From [Flexibacter] sp. ATCC 35103 (lineage in GTDB: Bacteria; Bacteroidota; Bacteroidia; Flavobacteriales; Flavobacteriaceae), in assembly GCF_001975985.1 (NCBI RefSeq), contig NZ_MTQF01000004.1, positions 497,621 to 561,620 on the forward strand: DNA of 64,000 nt, written 5' to 3'. The position numbers were made by a program, and so were the translations under genes. The notes under the pieces were generated by a model. It saw nothing but the letters and a program-made list of their open reading frames with translations. It was not told where the DNA came from and ran no database searches. Each line of letters starts with the position of its first letter. Position 1 is the first letter of the stretch. Below, in pieces: positions 27,893-35,890 of this stretch.

Positions 27893-27915
27893 AATCAAAT
27901 TAGATTACATCTTAG

Positions 27916-27943
27916 AATCCGTTAAATTAAGTTTTAACGGATT
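27916..27943 (+). terminator. Intrinsic terminator after mscS
   Basis: AATCCGTTAAA (27916-27926) pairs with TTTAACGGATT (27933-27943), followed by a run of T. It lies 24 bases after the stop. Confidence 0.8.
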
Positions 27944-28345
27944 TTTTTTTGAAATTCACTTCAGAAATAAACATCGCAGAAACAATCAGTATTATTTGAG
28001 ACTCAGAGCAAAGGTTTTAATACATTAACAATTGTTCTATTTCCTTAAATGGATTTTTATTTTTTAAAATTCACTTAAAAACCACTTTAAAAAAACTCTT
28101 AACCTGCTAATTTTAAAAACAATACACAAAAAATAAAAAAATTTTTATTTACATCTAAAAGCGTAAAATTTATCGGTATATTACTGATTAATAGTAATTA
28201 AATTAGTCCTATCTTAGCAGAATTAAATCGATTTTGAATTAAACAGCCTCTATTCTGCAAAGAAAGAAATGTAAGAACAGATCGAATTACAGAATTAGAA
28301 AGCGAATTAATTTTCGGAAAAAATAAAAAATTTACAATACTACAA
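27944..28345. other. Gene-free AT-rich upstream region of the response regulator
   Basis: About 400 bases of very AT-rich DNA with A-tracts and no ORF that I can support. It probably contains the promoter and leader of the following two-component pair. I could not find a clear TAnnTTTG box or inverted repeat. Confidence 0.4.
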
Positions 28346-28795
28346 ATGATTAAACAGAATTACAATTTATTGCTGGCAGATGATGATGAAGATGATTGCG
28401 CTTTTTTTAAAGAAGCACTGGATGAACTATCAATTCCTGTATCTCTTGTAACTGTTAATGATGGTGTACAACTTATGGATTTTCTAACGGATCATTCGTT
28501 AGAAAATTTGCCTGACCTGCTTTTTCTAGATCTTAATATGCCTCGAAAAAATGGCTCTGAATGTCTGAAAGAAATTAAGGAAAAAGAAGCCTTGAAAAAT
28601 CTTCCTGTTATTATTTTTTCTACTTCGCTGGACAATAACATTGTAGATTTAATGTATGAAAAAGGGGCAACTTATTATATTCGTAAACCAGCCGAATTTT
28701 CTAAATTAAAAAAAGTAATCGAAAATGCTCTTACTACAGCATCCCAAAATAACTTTAAGCAACCTGTAAGAGAGCAATTTATCCTTCAACCTTAA
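28346..28795 (+). CDS. Single-domain response regulator (Rcp1-like)
   Basis: 149 residues consisting of only a receiver domain. The acidic cluster ADDDEDD is at residues 11-17, the phospho-acceptor Asp62 is in LLFLDLNMPRKNG, and Lys114 is in YIRKP. Regulators of this type, often paired with bacteriophytochrome or multi-PAS kinases, have no DNA-binding output and act by protein contact or phosphate relay. The large PAS kinase starts 12 bases downstream, so the two form an operon and are probably partners. Confidence 0.9.
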   Translation: MIKQNYNLLLADDDEDDCAFFKEALDELSIPVSLVTVNDGVQLMDFLTDHSLENLPDLLFLDLNMPRKNGSECLKEIKEKEALKNLPVIIFSTSLDNNIVDLMYEKGATYYIRKPAEFSKLKKVIENALTTASQNNFKQPVREQFILQP

Positions 28796-28807
28796 TTCGT
28801 TTCCAGA

Positions 28808-31800
28808 ATGAGCTTAACAGATAATAAACATTATTTTCTATCCAATGGTGGCGAAATGGGTGATTTGATGCGCGCCAAAAACTGGAATGAAACCTCGTTA
28901 GGCGATCCTGAAAACTGGCCTCAAAGCCTTAAAACCATGGTTGCTGTAATGCTCAACAATCCTTTTGGAATGTATATTGTATGGGGTGACGATCTAACTC
29001 AATTATACAACGATACCTACAGCCAGATTCTGGGATCAAAACATCCTAAAGCTTTAGGAATTAGTTCGCACATTACATTTGCCGAAGTTTGGGATACTAT
29101 ATACCCAATGTTTAATGATGTAATGCAAGGAAAACCTGTTAGTTACTCTGATTTAAAACTGGTATTAAATAGAAATGGATTTGATGAAGAATGCTATTTT
29201 AATTTTTCATACAGCCCCATTAAAAAGGAAAATGGCGAAGTTGGCGGTATTTTGGTTACCGTTATCGAAACAACAGATAAAGTAAGAGCAACTGAAGCTC
29301 TTACAGAAAGCAATGCCAGATTTAGAAATAACATTATGCAAGCTCCTGTTGCTATGTGTGTTATGCGCGGTGAAAATCATGTTGTAGAAATTGCAAACGA
29401 TAAAATGATTCAGTTATGGGGAGTAGAACCCAGTGAAATCCTCAATAAACCTGTTTTTGAAGCTTTGCCCGAAACAAGAAATCAATACCTTGAAGATGTA
29501 CTCAATAATGTTTACAGAACGGGCGAAAAATTTATTGCCAATGAACAATTGGTTAAACTGCCTCGTGACGGTAAAATAGAAGATACTTATTTAAATTTTG
29601 TTTACGAAGCGCTGAAAGAAACTGACGGAACAATCTCTGGCGTTGTAGGAATTGCAATAGAAGTTACGCCACAAGTACTTTCGCGTTCAAAAATCGAAGA
29701 AAGTGAACAAAAAGTAAGAGAGTTGGTTGAAAACGCCCCTTTCCCGATTGCTTTATACGCAGGAAAAGATATGATGGTAGAATTGGCAAACGATTCTATT
29801 ATAAAAATATGGGGAAAAGGAAATGACGTTATCGGAAAATCATTTAAAGATGTTGTTCCGGAACTCGATAATCAGTTGGTTTTTGAACAAATTAGTGAAG
29901 TCTTAACCAGCGGAAAATCTTTTCATACACAAAATACACCTCTTGATCTTACTGTTGATGGAAAATTAGGTACTTATTATTTCAATTACAGTTTAACGCC
30001 AATATATGACGTAAACGGTACTGTATATGGCGTAATGAATACTGGTGTCGATTTGACGGATTTGAATTTAGCCAAGAAAAAAATTGAAGAAAGCGAACAA
30101 AATTTGCGTAGTATGGTCTCGCAATCGCCAATTGGTATTTGCGTATTAGATGCAGAAACTTTGGTAAGCGAAATTGTAAACGACAGTTTTATTGAAGTCG
30201 CAGGAAAAAAATATGAAGAAATTGCGGGAAAACATTATTGGGAAGCTTTTGCTGAGGTAAAATCTGCTTATGAAACCGAGCTTCAAAAAGTAATTGATGA
30301 AGGGAATCCGTTTTATGCAAATGAGGTACAAATGAACCTGATCAGGCACGGAAAAGAAGAAACTATATATGTGACTTTTGTATATGCGCCACTAAAAAAT
30401 ATTGATGGCAAAGTAACCAAAATTGCTATTTGGGTACTCGATAATACCCCACAGGTTATCGCCAGACAAAAAATTGAAGAAGCTGATAAGCGTTTTAGAA
30501 ATACTGTTAAACAGGCACCTGTAGGAATCACAATTTTACGCGGTCCGGAACATGTGGTAGAAATGGCCAATGAAGCTTACTTAAAGCTAGTAGACAGAGA
30601 AGAAAAAACTTTTATTGGCAGACCATTATTCGATTCCTTGCCGGAAGTAAAACAAGCCGTTAGTTCCCTACTTGATACTGTTTTGCAAACCGGAATTCCT
30701 TTTCATGGAAATGAATTACCAATTCCGTTAAACCGACATGGGAAACAGGAAATTTTTTATTTTGATTTTCTATATCATCCTTTAAAAGAACAAAATGGAG
30801 AAATTTCAGGTATCATCGTTACTGTAACTGAAGTTACTGAAAAAGTTGAATCCAGAAAAAAAACAGAAATAAACGAAGAAAGACTGAATATTATAGTCGA
30901 AGCCAGCGAATTAGGAACCTGGGAATTGTATGTAAAAACAAAATATCTTCAATACTCTAACCGCTATCTGGAAATCGTTACCGGTTACAAAGAAGAAGAA
31001 TATTTAACTCACGCCCAACTCCTTAGCCATGTTCATCCGGATGATATGCACATACGCGAAAAAGCTTTTAAAGATGCCATTTCCTTAGGCAATATTCATT
31101 ATGAAGCCAGAGTAATCTGGGACGATCAATCGATTCATTGGGTCGAAGCCAAAGGAAAAGTGTTTTATGACTCAGACAATAGTCCTGAAAAATTATTAGG
31201 CACTGTACGAGATATTACCGATGAAAAAAATCATCAGCAGGAACTTGAAGCCAGCGAAAAAAGATTCCGAAAACTAGTAATGGAATCTCCCGTACCAAAA
31301 GCAATCCTAAAAGGCCAGGACATGGTAATCGAAATGGCCAATGCGGCACTTTTGAAAACGATCTGGAGAAAAAAAGAAAGCGATGTTCAGGGTAAAAATA
31401 TATTAGACGTTTTCCCGGAACTCAAAAAACAAAAATATGCCAAACTTTTAAATGAAGTTTACACAACCGGAAATGTACATTCAGAATCAGAATCATTGTT
31501 TTATGTAAATCATGATAACATAGAACATAAAATGTATATTGATTTTGAATATGCACCGCAACGAGAATTAGACGATACCATTTCAGGAATAAAAATAACA
31601 TTGATTGATGTAACTGAAAAAGTAGAAGCACGAAAAAAAATCGAAGAAAGCGAAAAAAGATTCCGTTCACTAACAGAAAGTATCCCGCAGCTTATTTGGG
31701 AAACAGATGAAAAAGGAAATGCCTTGTTTACCTCAGGCAAATGGATGGATTATACCGGAATAATACCAAATGGAGAAGCAGAATGGAAAGCTATGATTCA

Positions 31801-32800
31801 TCCGGCTGATTTTGAAGAAAATGCCAGAGTTTGGAAACACAGCCTGGAAACCGGAGAATTATATAAAACAGACGTTAGGGTCCTGAAAAAAGATGGCACT
31901 TATAGATGGCACACCGTTATTGGTGAACCGGTTTTAAATAAAGACAATAAAATTATTAAATGGGTTGGTGCATTTACTGATATCCAGACAGAAAAAGCAT
32001 TTACGCAGGAACTGGAAAAGCAAGTTACCGAACGTACAAAAGAGCTCGAGCAAAAAAATGTAGAATTGGAGCAAATGAACAAAGAACTTCAGTCGTTTGC
32101 TTATATATCAAGTCACGATTTGCAGGAACCTTTGCGAAAAATTCAAACTTTTGCAACGCAAATTATCGAGAAAGAATCTGAGAATCTATCAGATTCAGGA
32201 AAAGATAAATTCCTGCGAATGCAAAATGCTGCACAGCGAATGCAAACTCTTATCAATGATTTACTCTCGTACTCGAGAACCAATATTCAGGAAAGAAAAT
32301 ACGAAAAAGTAAATCTTTCTGAAATTATCGATGCCGTAAAAGAAGACCTGAAAGAAGAACTGGAGCAAAAAGAAGCCATAATCGAAAGTAAGCAAACGTG
32401 CGAACTAAGTATAATTCCGTTTCAGTTCAGGCAATTATTGTATAATCTTGCCAGTAATTCGCTTAAGTTTTCGAATCCGGATATTCGTACCGTAATAAAA
32501 ATAAATTGTGAATTTGCCAAAGGCGAAGATTTAAACCATGAACTTTTATCTAAAGAACTTGAATATTGCCATATTAGTATTGCAGATAACGGAATAGGTT
32601 TTGAACCACAATACAACAAAAAAATATTCGAAGTTTTTCAGCGTTTACACGGAAAACTAGAATATACCGGAACAGGAATTGGACTGGCAATCGTAAAAAA
32701 AATTGTAGAAAACCATAATGGAGTTATCACCGCAACGGGAGAAAAAAATAAAGGAGCTACATTCGACATTTATATTCCTGTAGTTCAAAATCTAAACTAA
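28808..32800 (+). CDS. Hybrid-free sensor histidine kinase with about eight PAS-type units
   Basis: 1330 residues without a membrane segment, so probably cytoplasmic. After an N-terminal PAS-like unit (about 1-155) come six or seven repeats opening with motifs such as ARFRNNIMQAPVAMCVMRG or EKRFRSLTESIPQLIWETD, each about 125-130 residues. Several contain VVEMAN-type strands. A coiled coil (QVTERTKELEQKNVELEQMN) leads to the kinase: His1103 in SHDLQEPLRK, N-box NLASNSLKFSN, DNGIGF and GTGIGLAIVKK. Such stacks sense small ligands, redox or light. The adjacent receiver protein is the likely partner. The repeated PAS units look like products of internal duplication. Confidence 0.92.
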   Translation: MSLTDNKHYFLSNGGEMGDLMRAKNWNETSLGDPENWPQSLKTMVAVMLNNPFGMYIVWGDDLTQLYNDTYSQILGSKHPKALGISSHITFAEVWDTIYPMFNDVMQGKPVSYSDLKLVLNRNGFDEECYFNFSYSPIKKENGEVGGILVTVIETTDKVRATEALTESNARFRNNIMQAPVAMCVMRGENHVVEIANDKMIQLWGVEPSEILNKPVFEALPETRNQYLEDVLNNVYRTGEKFIANEQLVKLPRDGKIEDTYLNFVYEALKETDGTISGVVGIAIEVTPQVLSRSKIEESEQKVRELVENAPFPIALYAGKDMMVELANDSIIKIWGKGNDVIGKSFKDVVPELDNQLVFEQISEVLTSGKSFHTQNTPLDLTVDGKLGTYYFNYSLTPIYDVNGTVYGVMNTGVDLTDLNLAKKKIEESEQNLRSMVSQSPIGICVLDAETLVSEIVNDSFIEVAGKKYEEIAGKHYWEAFAEVKSAYETELQKVIDEGNPFYANEVQMNLIRHGKEETIYVTFVYAPLKNIDGKVTKIAIWVLDNTPQVIARQKIEEADKRFRNTVKQAPVGITILRGPEHVVEMANEAYLKLVDREEKTFIGRPLFDSLPEVKQAVSSLLDTVLQTGIPFHGNELPIPLNRHGKQEIFYFDFLYHPLKEQNGEISGIIVTVTEVTEKVESRKKTEINEERLNIIVEASELGTWELYVKTKYLQYSNRYLEIVTGYKEEEYLTHAQLLSHVHPDDMHIREKAFKDAISLGNIHYEARVIWDDQSIHWVEAKGKVFYDSDNSPEKLLGTVRDITDEKNHQQELEASEKRFRKLVMESPVPKAILKGQDMVIEMANAALLKTIWRKKESDVQGKNILDVFPELKKQKYAKLLNEVYTTGNVHSESESLFYVNHDNIEHKMYIDFEYAPQRELDDTISGIKITLIDVTEKVEARKKIEESEKRFRSLTESIPQLIWETDEKGNALFTSGKWMDYTGIIPNGEAEWKAMIHPADFEENARVWKHSLETGELYKTDVRVLKKDGTYRWHTVIGEPVLNKDNKIIKWVGAFTDIQTEKAFTQELEKQVTERTKELEQKNVELEQMNKELQSFAYISSHDLQEPLRKIQTFATQIIEKESENLSDSGKDKFLRMQNAAQRMQTLINDLLSYSRTNIQERKYEKVNLSEIIDAVKEDLKEELEQKEAIIESKQTCELSIIPFQFRQLLYNLASNSLKFSNPDIRTVIKINCEFAKGEDLNHELLSKELEYCHISIADNGIGFEPQYNKKIFEVFQRLHGKLEYTGTGIGLAIVKKIVENHNGVITATGEKNKGATFDIYIPVVQNLN

Positions 32801-32802
32801 AA

Positions 32803-32841
32803 AAAAACGGAAATAACTTTAAAAAAGTCATTTCCGTTTTT
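32803..32841. terminator. Intrinsic terminator after the PAS kinase
   Basis: Arms at 32803-32820 and 32824-32841 (AAACGGAAATAACTTT with AAAGTCATTTCCGTTT) pair almost completely and are followed by T-rich DNA. It lies between convergent genes and may serve both. Confidence 0.8.
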
Positions 32842-32885
32842 ATTTTTTTAATCCTCTCAAAGAATTAAGAAAATTTACTTTATAA

Positions 32886-33302
32886 TTATCTTGTATAAAC
32901 AGTAATTACTCCAGTAACTTTATCTTTAATCTTTAATTCTTTATTAGTAAGATTCATGATATCGCTTGTCGAACTTACAGCACCAACTGTAAGAGTTAAA
33001 TCGTTGTGAGATCTTACATAAGTTCCGGTAGTTTCTGTCAATGCACAGTTTGTACCATCATAATCACCAATAACTGCAGCGTTGCTTAATCTTAGATCAA
33101 GATAATCTCTGTTACAACCACTTGCGTTTTGAGGAGCGTCGATTAGCACTTCTTGTCCGTTAATGATTGTTCCTGTTTGGCTTAAATTATATTTACCCTG
33201 GATTGGTACAATTGTTTCCCCGTCGTTGTCATCGTTACTACAAGATGTTGCAAATAAACCGATGCTTAATAATACTGCGAATAATATTCTTTTAGTTTTC
33301 AT
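32886..33302 (-). CDS. Small lipoprotein, lipocalin-like
   Basis: 138 residues with a strong lipoprotein signal (MKTKRILFAVLLSIGLFATSCSNDD). The mature part begins with IQGKYNLSQTG and continues as short beta strands with a Cys pair (GCNRDY, TNCALTE). This resembles the small lipocalin-like lipoproteins found in many copies in Flavobacteriia. These are probably envelope proteins of unknown ligand. It stands alone, and 448 bases of regulatory-looking DNA separate it from the divergent XRE gene. Confidence 0.75.
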   Translation of the reverse strand: MKTKRILFAVLLSIGLFATSCSNDDNDGETIVPIQGKYNLSQTGTIINGQEVLIDAPQNASGCNRDYLDLRLSNAAVIGDYDGTNCALTETTGTYVRSHNDLTLTVGAVSSTSDIMNLTNKELKIKDKVTGVITVYTR

Positions 33303-33509
33303 GTGATTTCTTTTAAAAATTATTGTTTGATTTTGTTTAAAATTATTTATGCTAAATTACTTTCAAAGTCGATGAATAATGTTCTATAATTTTCGATTTG
33401 ATTTACATAATTTCACATAAGTTTAAAGAAATGCTTTACGAAATAACATTCCTGCAACAAATACAGTAGTATTTATCTCAGAAAAGCATAATATGCAATA
33501 TTTTCACCT

Positions 33510-33527
33510 TTACCTATATATAGGTAA
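33510..33527. promoter_or_regulatory. 18-bp perfect palindrome between lipoprotein and XRE genes
   Basis: TTACCTATATATAGGTAA is perfectly symmetrical and lies within the 448-base gap (33303-33750) between divergent genes. A second, odd palindrome, GCATAATATGC, is at 33486-33496. These are typical operator shapes; the neighbouring XRE protein is one candidate binder. Nothing else, and no ORF, is seen in this gap. Confidence 0.45.
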
Positions 33528-33738
33528 CACTATTTTTTAGCTACTTCAACAAAATACAATAAACAAGACCGCTTTTATAGAAACATGTTGTTGCATATAC
33601 TCATTACATCTGCAAAAAATTGTATTTTTACTTCATAAAGGCAGGCAAGTAATCTATTTAGACTATATCAAATTATTTTAACGGTATGGTACAATGCTAA
33701 ATATGTTTTTTACACATCGCCAGATTACACTTAATTAT

Positions 33739-33746
33739 TATCTTTG
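33739..33746 (+). promoter_or_regulatory. -7 box directly before the XRE gene
   Basis: TATCTTTG matches the Bacteroidota consensus TAnnTTTG exactly and ends only four bases before the ATG at 33751. Transcription would start at or next to the start codon, which implies a leaderless mRNA if this box is used. Confidence 0.5.
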
Positions 33747-33750
33747 AATT

Positions 33751-34170
33751 ATGAGCACACTTACAAAACCAAATCATATAGGCCGAAAAATCAGCCGTAT
33801 TCGTGAACTTAGAGATATGAAGCAGGAAGCTTTGGCGCAAGCTTTAGGGATAAGTCAACAATCGATATCAGCTATCGAAAATAGCGAAACCATAGAAGAA
33901 GAAAGACTTATTGAAATAGCAAAAGTATTGGGAGTAAACGTCGAAGCTCTTAAAAACTTTTCGGACGAAGCTGCAATTAATTTTTTTAATACCGTCAGTG
34001 ATAACGATATTAATGGTAATGTTTTTAATGCAAACGTAAATAGCTGTTCGTTCAATCCTTTAGATAAAATGATGGAAATTGTTGACGAAAACAGAAAACT
34101 TTACGAACGTTTATTACAGGCTGAAAAAGATAAACTGGAATATTTAGAGAAAATATTAAACGGAAAATAA
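33751..34170 (+). CDS. XRE-family helix-turn-helix protein with C-terminal coiled coil
   Basis: 139 residues. The HTH covers about residues 10-68: ISRIRELRDMKQEALAQALG, then ISQQSISAIENSETI, the standard five-helix Cro/CI fold. A short Asn-rich linker (NDINGNVFNANVN) and a helix (KLYERLLQAEKDKLEYLEK), probably for dimerisation, follow. No enzyme or toxin partner is adjacent. A bidirectional terminator lies 24 bases after the stop. Confidence 0.85.
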   Translation: MSTLTKPNHIGRKISRIRELRDMKQEALAQALGISQQSISAIENSETIEEERLIEIAKVLGVNVEALKNFSDEAAINFFNTVSDNDINGNVFNANVNSCSFNPLDKMMEIVDENRKLYERLLQAEKDKLEYLEKILNGK

Positions 34171-34194
34171 TCCGTAGTAACATATCAAAAAAAA

Positions 34195-34228
34195 GGGTGA
34201 GACTTTATATAAAGTCTCGCCCTTTTTT
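34195..34228. terminator. Bidirectional terminator
   Basis: GGGTGAGACTTTAT (34195-34208) pairs with ATAAAGTCTCGCCC (34209-34222) with one G-T pair, flanked by A-run and T-run. It separates the XRE gene from the convergent 345-codon gene. Confidence 0.85.
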
Positions 34229-34253
34229 ATTGCAATAAGAATTACTTAAATGT

Positions 34254-35291
34254 TTATTTTTTTACATACTTATTCAGGATATAATGCGTCACAGGTCTCA
34301 ACGGACTATTATTTTCCGGATGTCTGCCGTGTATATTAAAAAAATCAATTCCGTTTGCTGTTTTAGCGTACCAAATAATCGCTACTCCGTTTTTATCAAA
34401 ATAAGTTGTGGTATCGCAAACTTTTACTTTTTTGAGATTAACAAGAGTTGGATCTAAAATTTCGATATTATATGACTTACCAATACCTTCTATTTTCAAT
34501 TCACAATCTACAATTTCATAATGATCTCCAGACCATTGCATGCATTCCTTATTTGGAAAAGCAAAATAGATTACTACAAATCCAACAAATAAAAAAACTG
34601 AGGCAAATACAATGGCGTGTTTCCAGTTTATTCCTGATTTTCCTGATTCCTCACGCTTCTCTACTTTCTCTGGATTCTTCTCTATACCTGCAAATGAATT
34701 TATTGTGGGCTGTCTTACTTCAATATCAGTTATTTTTTCTCTTGTTCTAAATCTTGGAGTTTCATCTTCAATTCCTTTTTCCCTTCCTTTTTCTTTTTCC
34801 TTTTCAACAAGAAATTTTTCCAGATCTCCAGAATTATCAATTTTATCCTTTTCTACTCTTTGTTCCATTTCTGGACTTGGCAATTCTAATTTATCTTCAT
34901 TTTCAATTTGAATTTCATCTTCAAATAACTCCTGAATCCTGAATTTATTAAAAGGTCTTGCTTTAAAATCTACCAGAATTGCAGCCATATTTACTGCATC
35001 AACATTTGCGGGATCACTTTCTCCTTTAAAATAATTATCAATAGGTCTGAATTTATCTATTTGTTCATCAAACTTATTTCTTTTATTCACATCAAAAGCT
35101 AGTCCTAATAAGGAACTAAAAACATTTAAATCATCTTGATTTCTGTTTTGTTGCTGAAATAACTCCCAACACAAATTACGAAGTCTTGCTCTCGTGGGAC
35201 TACTCAAATAAAAAGAATGATCGCCGTTTTTTTCAATCTCATACTTCTTTTTAACAGCTATTTTATAATCTTCAAAAGTATTGTTTGGCAT
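34254..35291 (-). CDS. Single-pass membrane protein of unknown function
   Basis: 345 residues in three parts. A soluble N-terminal domain (about 1-120) reads SFYLSSPTRARLRNLCWEL. A highly charged Glu/Lys-rich linker (about 125-220) includes the EKEKEKGREKG stretch. One membrane segment lies near 228-248 (HAIVFASVFLFVGFVVIYFAF), and a C-terminal domain of about 95 residues with two Cys (NKECMQW, IVDCELK) would be outside. I do not recognise it. Its start codon is 9 bases from the first GGA element of the array that drives the divergent signalling module, so the two may share control. Confidence 0.65.
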   Translation of the reverse strand: MPNNTFEDYKIAVKKKYEIEKNGDHSFYLSSPTRARLRNLCWELFQQQNRNQDDLNVFSSLLGLAFDVNKRNKFDEQIDKFRPIDNYFKGESDPANVDAVNMAAILVDFKARPFNKFRIQELFEDEIQIENEDKLELPSPEMEQRVEKDKIDNSGDLEKFLVEKEKEKGREKGIEDETPRFRTREKITDIEVRQPTINSFAGIEKNPEKVEKREESGKSGINWKHAIVFASVFLFVGFVVIYFAFPNKECMQWSGDHYEIVDCELKIEGIGKSYNIEILDPTLVNLKKVKVCDTTTYFDKNGVAIIWYAKTANGIDFFNIHGRHPENNSPLRPVTHYILNKYVKK

Positions 35292-35299
35292 ACGCTTGC

Positions 35300-35422
35300 G
35301 GAATTTTAAGGATTTCTTATTTGGATTTTTAAGGACTTTTACGGAATTATCAGGACTTCAAAAAATACATCGGAATTCCTGGAATTCCCTATCAAAACAG
35401 GCTCATAAGCGTTGTTCCTTTG
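35300..35422 (+). promoter_or_regulatory. Phased GGA array and promoter of signalling module 1
   Basis: GGA(A/T/C)TT-type elements begin at 35300, 35310, 35323, 35333, 35343, 35353, 35372 and 35381, spaced mostly 10 bases, one helical turn. The last is the palindrome GGAATTCC. The -7-like box TTCCTTTG is at 35415-35422, 34 bases from the last GGA. Module 2 has the same spacing. An activator bound to one face of the helix upstream of a weak promoter is the simplest reading; binding is inferred. Confidence 0.6.
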
Positions 35423-35494
35423 CTTCAGAATTAGTTCTTATTCGATATCGAATTAAAACAAAAATACAAAACTAGTTCAATTAAAAGTACGGAA

Positions 35495-35620
35495 AACCGT
35501 AAGACAAGATTTATCCGGGAAGTATAAATCAACCTCTTATAGTTCTACGCACTTCACTTCCCAAACACGAAATGATTATTGCTTTAACAAGATCCGGATG
35601 AACTCCGGACGGCAATACTC
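35495..35620 (+). promoter_or_regulatory. Structured leader 1 with interleaved stems and a long hairpin
   Basis: Two inverted repeats interleave in the order A-B-A'-B': A is AACCGTAAGA (35495-35504) with TCTTATAGTT (35535-35544), and B is GGGAAGT (35517-35523) with ACTTCCC (35556-35562). That is pseudoknot topology. A hairpin follows: GATTATTGC (35574-35582) with GCAATACTC (35612-35620), capped by TCCGGA-tgaac-TCCGGA. It ends 26 bases before the lipoprotein ATG. Leader 2 at 45642 keeps the pairing with changed bases on both sides. Confidence 0.65.
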
Positions 35621-35646
35621 ATGCTTACTTTTAAAATTATAAAAAC

Positions 35647-35820
35647 ATGAAAAAGTTATTTATATTGGGAGCGTTTGCGCTATTGAGTACAACTGTTGTT
35701 TCTTGCACAGCTGATGAATACGATGAGGTTAAAAAAGAAGTTAAACCTACAGTACCAACATATGCCGACGGTCCTGGCGATGCTACTATACCTGTGCCAC
35801 CACCAAAAAAACCAGACTAA
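35647..35820 (+). CDS. Small lipoprotein with YADGPGD tail (module 1)
   Basis: 57 codons, below usual size cut-offs. MKKLFILGAFALLSTTVVSC is a good lipoprotein signal with Cys20. The mature peptide of about 38 residues is acidic at first (TADEYDEVKKE), then ends PTYADGPGDATIPVPPPKKPD. The YADGPGD motif and proline-rich end recur in the copy at 45795. The gene lies between a structured leader and a TPR kinase gene (50-base gap). I infer an envelope-anchored peptide that may interact with the periplasmic TPR domain of that kinase. There is no direct evidence of function. Confidence 0.75.
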   Translation: MKKLFILGAFALLSTTVVSCTADEYDEVKKEVKPTVPTYADGPGDATIPVPPPKKPD

Positions 35821-35853
35821 GAATCTGGATGATATAGAATAAATCAGTAATTT

Positions 35854-35890
35854 CGGGGAAAGTAACTTTTATGCTACGGTCCCCGTTTTT
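35854..35890 (+). terminator. Terminator-like hairpin enclosing the kinase start codon (module 1)
   Basis: CGGGGA (35854-35859) pairs with TCCCCG (35880-35885), followed by five T. The kinase ATG (35871) lies in the loop, and the 3' arm encodes Arg3-Ser4-Pro5. The structure could end the small-lipoprotein transcript or hide the start codon. The same arrangement is seen at 46015. Confidence 0.6.

Noticed and set aside
35495..35620. Known riboswitch class in the module leaders
   Set aside because: I could not match the stems or conserved loops to any class I know, and the downstream genes are not metabolic. It is therefore reported as an unknown structured leader.
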